Assembly: GCA_007129695.1 (NCBI GenBank)
Contig: SKVA01000237.1
Span: 1 to 11,554, forward strand
Direction of reading: 5' to 3'
From: Spirochaetaceae bacterium
GTDB taxonomy: Bacteria > Spirochaetota > Spirochaetia > DSM-27196 > SLST01
DNA length: 11,554 bases
The notes beneath the pieces are model-generated. The model worked only from the letters and a program-made list of their open reading frames with translations, was not told the DNA's origin and searched no databases. Position numbers and translations under genes: made by a program. Of this stretch, positions 6,362 through 11,554 are shown one piece after another. Position 1 is the first letter of the stretch; every line of letters starts with the position of its first letter.

Positions 6362-6390
6362 TTGCCGATCGCTGGAGCGAAGGCTACTCT
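6362..6390 (+). promoter_or_regulatory. Possible leaderless promoter of the Lnb-like gene
   Basis: TTGCCG (6362-6367) and TACTCT (6385-6390) are 17 bp apart, and the -10 box ends 5 nt before the ATG at 6396, so the transcript would start at the start codon. The same spacing occurs at pyrK: TATAGTGCGGT before its ATG, TACTCTGCGGC before this one. The -10 match is weak (first, second and last consensus bases only). Confidence 0.35.
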
Positions 6391-6395
6391 GCGGC

Positions 6396-9300
6396 ATGGC
6401 GCGCTCGCTGCCACCAGTTCGTGCGCTCCTGTTCGTGGTACTCGTATCGGCCAGGCTCTACGGCGACGTATCGCCCCCGATTTCGCTCGCCGGGACCTGG
6501 ACAACCGAGCACCCTCGCTCCGATCTGGGCACCGTCCACGTACAGTTCGCTCCTGCGGCGGAACCCATCGAATACCGTGGAGAATCGTATCCGGCGTACA
6601 CGGTGTCCGTCTGGAAGAACGACGTCGATTCGGCGCGCAAGGTCCGCGAAGGACTGTTCGGTCCGTACACCACAGCAGCCGTTGTCAACGGAACGCAGGG
6701 TCCGCTGCTCCTGTGGCGTGCGGACGGCAATGCCGGTCACGAATCGGACGCCTTCAACGCAATCATCCGCGTGGATGGGCGCCGCACGATCCATATAGGG
6801 GGAGCCGACCCATCGACACCGCATGGAGACCTGTCGACGGTGCTTCGCCGAAGCGATATCGATCGCTTTCCGGAACGCGCTCACGACTCGATCGATCTCC
6901 CCGGCGTGTACCGGTTCCGACACCCGGAAACCGGGGACGTGCACGTCCGCTTCGCCGCTATCGATGCCTCGATCGCGATCGACGGCCGCTCAACTCCGGC
7001 CTACACGGTATCGACAGTCGCGCGCGTGGGCGAGTTGGGTTACTCAGCCGTGAGACCGGGGCTCTTCGGTGGTTCATACTCGAACGATACCTACCTCCTG
7101 GTCGCGCTCGACTTCACGGACGACGGCACATGGCTCGTCTGGCAGAATCCCGCCGCCACGCGTGTTCGACGCCGCACCCGAATCGTGACGGTGTACGACA
7201 ACGGCGATATTGGAGTAGCCGACGATGATGACCGATATCGCGAACGATCGGTATTCCGTCGAGTCGATGGGGCCGACGCAATCGTAGCGCCGTACTCCGA
7301 GCTCTTACCGATCGAAGGTCGTTTTCGGGTATCTATCGGAGATCTGGTTCGGGAAGTGGAGATAACCCGCAGCGGTGTCGACCTGCAAGGCGAGCACGGC
7401 ATCGGGTCGCTCCTGTCGATTTCCACGGTCGATGAAGCCGATGGGAGCATCGTACACGGCGGGATCTACCCAGGAGACCCTTTCGGCCACGTTGCCGTTG
7501 TGAACGAAGATGGCGCTGGGTTCCTGGTCTGGTACTCCTTCGCGTACGACCGGGCCGAGCGATTGCGCATCGTCGAGCCATCGTCGACCGGATTCGCGAC
7601 TGATGGTGGGCATGATGGAGAGCGGTTCCTGGTTGCCCGATTCGATCGTCTGAATCAGGACAGCCCGCAACCGGCAGAGGACGAGCCAACCGCATTACCG
7701 ATGGTCCAGCCGAAGCCCGCGGTCGTGGAGCGCGCGCGGCACGCAGCGACCGAGCTCCTCCGCGCCGTTGTTCCGGAAAGCCTGGAGGGAATGCCACGCG
7801 CGCGACGCGGGGCGGTCAGCCCTGCGATTCCACACCTCCCAGATGGTATCGGCGGACTCGAGGGAATACTCACGACGCGGATCGCGCGAGAGATGCTTGA
7901 GAGACTCGCGGTGGACCACTATCGATCCCTGCCGTCGGCGACCAGGTCCGAGTGGCAACGGTTCGCGATCTGGTCGTCGGGGACGACCCCGACCGCGCGC
8001 AACGTGAGCAGCGCGGGTTACGCAGCCGAGCACGGAATGCTCTCGCCGGAGCTCGATTTTGCGACCACCGTGGTCGAGTACTTCTTTCCCACCCCGTACC
8101 GCGACCCGATGAACCGCCTGCGCCACCGGCTTCCGGGCCGGTTCCGCTTCGTCGAATCGCTGTACGGTCCGGGAGGAGAGCAATGGCAGAGTCCTCTCGT
8201 ACCCCTTGGCGTTTCGGACTGGATCAATCCGGACGACGTCGAGTGGGTCGAGCTCGTGATCACGACGCCTACCGCCACCGCGCCCGAATCGCTCGCGGGT
8301 CACCTCTTGCTGCTCATCAAGCGGTACGGCGATTACGAAGACGCTCGAGACTCGATCGTGCTCGGTTTCGTTGGCGTCACTACCCTCGACACCGCTAACC
8401 GCGTCGACCAAGTGACCTACGCGTGGCGGGGCATGACGGGCCACTACCGGACAACGGTCGCGCAGGAGACGCTCGATCGCGTGGCTCTGCGCGCGACGCT
8501 CACCGAAGCCAGGGACGTCCGGCGGCTACGCCTGCTGCTGTCCACCGATGAGATCAACCGGCTCATCGAACGACTCTGGGAGGTTCGCCGGAGCTTCGAG
8601 TACGAGTACCGATTCTTCGATGTCAATTGCGCGAGCATGCTGATGGACACGTTGAACCATGCGCTCGACCCCGACCGCCGCGTCCCGGTTCGGATTCCGG
8701 CGGTCGCCCCGCTCTACGTTGCCGCGCATCTGGATCGGCACGGCCTCATCGAGGGCCCGGTCTTCCCCGAACACTGGAGCATCGACAGGAATGCTCGCGT
8801 CGCAGAGACGGAAAACGCCGAACTCCGACGCCGCCTGATCGGGAGCCTTGATGCCAGAGTGAACGATGGGAGAATGGCGAGCCCGATCCGCAACGAAGCG
8901 GGTTCACTGCTCGACCTTCTGCACTCAGAGATCGATGTGCCGATCGGTACCGACCAGCTTTTCCGGGAGCCGATCATCGGAACCGGCAGCGCTGCTCGCA
9001 GTTGGGCGTACGGCAGGTTGGGTGCGATCCTGGCCGAGGCTCTGGACGACGATCGAGACTTTTCGGAGCTGGTGCTCCGGTATCTGTCGAACGCGTTCGA
9101 TATCGAGCTTGCCCGTGCCTCCCGCGCCGGCCAGGGGCGCAGCACAGCCGGCGCTGCGGGCCGCCGAGCGATGATGGTCGACGTCCGGGAAGAATACGTG
9201 CGGGCGCGACTTCTGGAGGTCCAGCGACGCGAACGCGACTCGCTGGAAGTCCGCGGTGTCCGCCTGGCGCAATCTACCGTACGGCTCGCGCTGTCCGATT

Positions 9301-10088
9301 CCGACGCGGGTCCGTGGATCTACTCTATCGGCGAAGACGCCCGGACGCGGAGGGCAAAGACGATCTCTGACGAGCACGATCGATCCGGCGGCAACCATGG
9401 CTACTTCCCTGTTCTTCTCACGTCAAAGCTCTCATTGTCGACGGGTCTGACGCGGGCGTCGCTGGGAGTCGAGGTTGCGCTGTTCGACGAACCGCTCGGC
9501 AATACCAGCCGTTACGCGCTGCGTCGGTCGATGCGGCTGTCGCTGTTGTCGGTCGGCATCGGCGCGGAACTGGCGATCAGGAACGGCCAGGTCGACTGGG
9601 GAGTGGGGCACAACTCGATCGATGTAACCGGGCGGGTCGCCGAGTACCGGATCGTGCTGACGGGGATCCGCGGACCGTACACGGGCTTCATGAACCACGG
9701 GTTCGGCTTCACGGTAATGGATGGACGACTCTCGCTGCGGGACTCCCCGCAAGCGTGGGAACTGAACGCAACCGCACGGGTCGCCGAAGCGATCTACATC
9801 CTGAATGTGTTCGAGTCCGGGGACTTTCGACACTACGCAACGCTGTCTGCAGGTTCGGCGTGGATCGTAGACTGGCGGCCGAGCAGTCAGGCACATCGCG
9901 TCGAGATTCCGATCACGGCGCAGTTGAAGCTCCAGATTCGGCCGAGCACCTCGGTTCGGGCTGAGGCGCGGTGGATACCGGCGCTCGATACCGGCGGGTC
10001 CATCGCCACCGGAGCGTACGGATCAGTAGAGATAGAGCGTTCCTGGTCCAACGTCAGAGCCCGGGCGGAGGTGTCGGCTGCACGGTGA
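6396..10088 (+). CDS. Large secreted protein: triple N-terminal repeat, Lnb-N/DUF4105-like domain, beta-rich C-terminus
   Basis: This 1230-residue protein is assigned the ATG at 6396 because a signal peptide begins there (MARSLPPVR, then ALLFVVLVSA), though the frame is open back to 5922. Residues 31-425 hold three copies of a beta-rich unit starting at 31, 168 and 306. Shared landmarks are PAYTVS in copies 1 and 2 (66-71, 201-206), a GLFG/GGIY segment near 86, 222 and 356, and a hydrophobic motif ending in Trp107, Trp249 and Trp379. A Pro-rich linker follows. Residues ~490-800 resemble the Lnb N-terminal periplasmic (DUF4105) family, including DPMNRLRHRLPGRFRF near 571-586, His636 in SLAGHLLLLI and Cys745 in FFDVNCASML. 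The His-before-Cys order fits a permuted papain-like fold, an inference. From ~960 on, alternating strands suggest an outer-membrane barrel. Role unknown: perhaps an envelope hydrolase, acyltransferase or maturation factor. Confidence 0.7.
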   Translation: MARSLPPVRALLFVVLVSARLYGDVSPPISLAGTWTTEHPRSDLGTVHVQFAPAAEPIEYRGESYPAYTVSVWKNDVDSARKVREGLFGPYTTAAVVNGTQGPLLLWRADGNAGHESDAFNAIIRVDGRRTIHIGGADPSTPHGDLSTVLRRSDIDRFPERAHDSIDLPGVYRFRHPETGDVHVRFAAIDASIAIDGRSTPAYTVSTVARVGELGYSAVRPGLFGGSYSNDTYLLVALDFTDDGTWLVWQNPAATRVRRRTRIVTVYDNGDIGVADDDDRYRERSVFRRVDGADAIVAPYSELLPIEGRFRVSIGDLVREVEITRSGVDLQGEHGIGSLLSISTVDEADGSIVHGGIYPGDPFGHVAVVNEDGAGFLVWYSFAYDRAERLRIVEPSSTGFATDGGHDGERFLVARFDRLNQDSPQPAEDEPTALPMVQPKPAVVERARHAATELLRAVVPESLEGMPRARRGAVSPAIPHLPDGIGGLEGILTTRIAREMLERLAVDHYRSLPSATRSEWQRFAIWSSGTTPTARNVSSAGYAAEHGMLSPELDFATTVVEYFFPTPYRDPMNRLRHRLPGRFRFVESLYGPGGEQWQSPLVPLGVSDWINPDDVEWVELVITTPTATAPESLAGHLLLLIKRYGDYEDARDSIVLGFVGVTTLDTANRVDQVTYAWRGMTGHYRTTVAQETLDRVALRATLTEARDVRRLRLLLSTDEINRLIERLWEVRRSFEYEYRFFDVNCASMLMDTLNHALDPDRRVPVRIPAVAPLYVAAHLDRHGLIEGPVFPEHWSIDRNARVAETENAELRRRLIGSLDARVNDGRMASPIRNEAGSLLDLLHSEIDVPIGTDQLFREPIIGTGSAARSWAYGRLGAILAEALDDDRDFSELVLRYLSNAFDIELARASRAGQGRSTAGAAGRRAMMVDVREEYVRARLLEVQRRERDSLEVRGVRLAQSTVRLALSDSDAGPWIYSIGEDARTRRAKTISDEHDRSGGNHGYFPVLLTSKLSLSTGLTRASLGVEVALFDEPLGNTSRYALRRSMRLSLLSVGIGAELAIRNGQVDWGVGHNSIDVTGRVAEYRIVLTGIRGPYTGFMNHGFGFTVMDGRLSLRDSPQAWELNATARVAEAIYILNVFESGDFRHYATLSAGSAWIVDWRPSSQAHRVEIPITAQLKLQIRPSTSVRAEARWIPALDTGGSIATGAYGSVEIERSWSNVRARAEVSAAR
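6486..7649 (+). repeat. Three tandem protein-level repeats (~137 codons each)
   Basis: Copy 1 spans residues 31-~155 (from LAGTW), copy 2 168-~292 (from LPGVY) and copy 3 306-~418 (from IEGRF) of the Lnb-like protein. Starts are 137 and 138 codons apart. Copies end in related segments: TVLRRSD, SVFRRVD and LVARFDR. DNA identity is not obvious, so the duplication is old. Copies 1 and 2 are closest to each other; copy 3 has diverged in its first half. Confidence 0.65.
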
Positions 10089-10145
10089 GCGGTCGAGTCC
10101 AGCCCGCTTGGCCGGAATCAGAAGAGCAGCACAACAAACTCGTTT

Positions 10146-10151
10146 TATGAT
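10146..10151 (+). promoter_or_regulatory. Possible -10 element for the gene at 10209
   Basis: TATGAT (5 of 6 consensus bases) lies in a short AT-rich stretch 57 nt before the ATG at 10209. No good -35 hexamer is found 16-18 bp upstream, so an activator or another sigma factor would be needed if this is used. Confidence 0.35.
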
Positions 10152-10208
10152 AGGATCCGACGCGACGCGCACGGTCGAGTTGTGGCCCCGACGTCCCAGG
10201 AGGTGAAG

Positions 10209-10718
10209 ATGAAGCGACGAGCCATATCGTTTGTCCTCTGCGCATTCGTGACGCTCGCTCCGGTGTTTGCGGCTGACTCGCTCGCGGCCACGACACAGGA
10301 GTCGACCGACGATACAACCGATCAGACGACACGCCAATCGTCAGACCAGACGACCGAAGGCAGCGCGGAGAGCACAGCCGAGATCGGCGCCGCGTCCGCA
10401 GTGGTCCTTACCGTGGTCGGCGCCGCGGTGGCCGTCGGAATCACCGTCGTCGGTGTCATATACGTTATCCGCGTGAGCGAAGTACGGATGCAGAATGTGA
10501 TCGCGCTCCAGGATCAGATCTACTCCGGATACGGTCCCGACTACGACTTCGTCATCAATGAGCTGGGAGTGACCGGCGAACAGCTCGCGCGCGCGAACGA
10601 CGAACTCGTCGTCGCGGGCTACGCTCTAGACACGCATCAGGACGCGGCCGACTTTCTGCTCGCTCTGCTGCAACGACTCGATATCGCCGTGGAAGTTCAG
10701 ACTGCGAATGCGAACTAG
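10209..10718 (+). CDS. Unrecognised signal-peptide and single-TM protein with Ser/Thr-rich linker
   Basis: I do not recognise this 169-residue protein. The ATG at 10209 is chosen over one 27 nt upstream because AGGAGGTG (10198-10205) is a near-perfect ribosome site 3-4 nt before it and a signal peptide follows directly (MKRR, hydrophobic core, likely cleavage after PVFA at 21). Residues 27-58 are a low-complexity Thr/Ser/Gln/Asp/Glu linker with two DQTT units. Residues 60-87 are a Gly/Ala/Val-rich transmembrane helix followed by Arg88 and Arg93, suggesting the C-terminus faces the cytoplasm. The last 80 residues are acidic, probably helical (NELGVTGEQLARANDEL, DAADFLLALLQRLD). It follows the Lnb-like gene by 120 bp on the same strand with its own possible -10 box; a functional link is not shown. 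Confidence 0.7.
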   Translation: MKRRAISFVLCAFVTLAPVFAADSLAATTQESTDDTTDQTTRQSSDQTTEGSAESTAEIGAASAVVLTVVGAAVAVGITVVGVIYVIRVSEVRMQNVIALQDQIYSGYGPDYDFVINELGVTGEQLARANDELVVAGYALDTHQDAADFLLALLQRLDIAVEVQTANAN

Positions 10719-10778
10719 CGGCCCCGCGCGCGAGCAGAGCTGCATATCGACTCATGATCTTCGATTGGGGTAGGCGGC

Positions 10779-10828
10779 ATCCGACCGGTGTGGCACGGCT
10801 GTAGCCGGGGCACTATCTGCGGTCGGAT
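10779..10828. other. Nested inverted repeat after the gene at 10209
   Basis: ATCCGACCG (10779-10787) and CGGTCGGAT (10820-10828) form a perfect 9-bp stem. Within the 32-nt interval, CGGC-TGTA-GCCG (10796-10807) can form a smaller hairpin. No T-tract follows on either strand. It could end the upstream transcript with Rho, protect the mRNA 3' end, or be a small structured RNA. Confidence 0.4.
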
Positions 10829-10847
10829 CGGGGCTGCTGGTCACCGG

Positions 10848-10880
10848 GCCGGCCGACCGCCTGAGGGGGCATCGGCCGGC
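10848..10880. terminator. Possible transcript-end hairpin between the gene at 10209 and katG
   Basis: GCCGGCCGA (10848-10856) and TCGGCCGGC (10872-10880) form a perfect, very GC-rich 9-bp stem with a 15-nt loop, 38 bp beyond the katG stop. It lacks a T-tract in both directions, so it is at best a non-canonical bidirectional terminator or mRNA-stabilising end. Confidence 0.4.
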
Positions 10881-10918
10881 GACCGCATGTCTTCGGTACC
10901 GCCGCGGCGATCGACGCG

Positions 10919-11554
10919 CTACCGCAGATCGAACCGGTCCAGGTTCATGACCTTCGCCCACGCGGCGACAAAGTCATCTACGAACCGCTCCTTCGCGTCC
11001 TCGCTCGCGTAGACCTCGGCTATCGCGCGAAGCTGCGAGTTCGACCCGAAGACCAGATCGACCCGCGTGCCGGTCCATTTCAGGGTGCCGGTCGCGCGGT
11101 CGCGGCCTTCGAAGAGCTCCTGCGACTCATCGGTCGGTTTCCATTCGGTCCGCATGTCGAGCAGGTTCACGAAGAAGTCGTGGGTCAGTACGCCGGATCG
11201 CTCCGTGAGCACGCCGTGCGTCGAACCGCCGGTGTTGGCAGCCAACGTGCGCATCCCGGCGACCAGCACCGCCATCTCCGGCGCGGTGAGCGTCAACAGG
11301 TGCGCCCGGTCGAGCAGAAGCTCCTCGGTCGGGCGGTCGTGCGACTTGCCGACGTAATTGCGAAAGCCGTCCGCGGTCGGCTCGAGCGGCTTGAATGCGT
11401 CAGCGTCGGTCCACTCCTGCGTCGTGTCGGTTCGCCCCGGAGCAAACGGCACGGTGACGTTGTAGCCGGCGTCCTTCGCGGCTTTCTCCACCGCCGCGCA
11501 CCCGGCAAGCACGATCAGATCGGCGATCGACACGCGCGTGCCGCCCGACTGCGC
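10919..11554 (-). CDS. katG: Catalase-peroxidase, C-terminal part
   Basis: KatG breaks down hydrogen peroxide to water and oxygen and also works as a heme peroxidase in oxidative-stress defence. The gene runs out of the window; 211 C-terminal residues are visible, from AQSGGTRVSIADLIVLAGCAA to the end MNLDRFDLR before TAG. Strong family matches include VEKAAKDAG, VPFAPGRTDTTQE, EELLLDRAHLLTLTAPEM, DFFVNLLDM, FEGRDR, KWTGTRVDLVFGSNSQLRA and VAAWAKVMNLDRFDL. This is the second of the two peroxidase-like domains, which binds no heme; the heme ligand, distal Arg/Trp/His and the Trp-Tyr-Met crosslink of the first domain are outside, so activity cannot be judged. A GTG at 11533 lies within the conserved core and is not the start. 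It converges on the gene at 10209. Confidence 0.96.
   Translation of the reverse strand, partial: AQSGGTRVSIADLIVLAGCAAVEKAAKDAGYNVTVPFAPGRTDTTQEWTDADAFKPLEPTADGFRNYVGKSHDRPTEELLLDRAHLLTLTAPEMAVLVAGMRTLAANTGGSTHGVLTERSGVLTHDFFVNLLDMRTEWKPTDESQELFEGRDRATGTLKWTGTRVDLVFGSNSQLRAIAEVYASEDAKERFVDDFVAAWAKVMNLDRFDLR

Noticed and set aside
5922..10088. One genuine 1388-residue dehydrogenase-Lnb fusion protein
   Set aside because: An internal signal peptide after a cytoplasmic half-domain lacking its NAD site makes a functional fusion unlikely. I treat it as a truncated gene followed by a separate gene with its own start at 6396.
10091..10180. Direct repeat GGTCGAGT at 10091-10098 and 10173-10180
   Set aside because: Eight bases made of words common in this window; no further similarity around them.

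Overview
The window is a GC-rich, densely coding bacterial segment with 11 protein genes or gene remnants, two tRNA genes and short intergenic regions. Lipoproteins, a protein with a beta-barrel-like C-terminus and other signal-peptide proteins point to a diderm (Gram-negative-type) host. Neither tRNA gene encodes its CCA end. The PyrK/PyrD class 1B dihydroorotate dehydrogenase, the lipoproteins and the nucleotidyltransferase would fit a GC-rich spirochaete or a similar anaerobe or facultative organism, but that assignment is a guess. No phage, transposon, CRISPR or plasmid signal was found.

Layout. Positions 1-624 hold the 3' part of a sugar-nucleotidyltransferase-like gene. An AT-rich island (660-745) carries a CRP/FNR-family-type palindrome and a sigma70-like promoter for a secreted lipoprotein with an FMN-attachment motif (793-1575), which ends at a strong UUCG-tetraloop terminator. 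Next come the overlapping pyrK-pyrD pair for pyrimidine synthesis (1665-3364), whose tail overlaps the convergent nth gene (3337-3990). Positions 4036-4362 hold a promoter, tRNA-Pro(TGG), a highly structured spacer and tRNA-Arg(TCT). A small unrecognised envelope lipoprotein follows (4449-5087), then an HpcH/HpaI-family aldolase (5140-5925). The aldolase stop overlaps the start of a 2-hydroxyacid dehydrogenase that keeps only its first ~131 codons (5922-6314). The reading frame of this remnant stays open into a 1230-residue secreted protein (6396-10088). That protein has three tandem N-terminal repeats, an Lnb-N/DUF4105-like domain with candidate His and Cys residues, and a beta-rich C-terminus. 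A small signal-peptide/one-TM protein (10209-10718) follows. The window closes with the C-terminal part of katG on the minus strand (10919-11554), separated from its neighbour by two inverted repeats.

How the genes relate. PyrK and PyrD form one heterotetrameric enzyme and are translationally coupled. The aldolase and the dehydrogenase fragment look like a former two-gene sugar-acid or hydroxy-oxo-acid operon that was broken by a deletion, which also placed the Lnb-like gene directly downstream. Other neighbours show no evident common pathway. The most unusual items are the in-frame dehydrogenase/Lnb junction, the triple repeat of the Lnb-like protein, the CRP-type palindrome in front of the flavin lipoprotein, two genes that look leaderless, and a strong excess of the hexamer CGATCG across the window.
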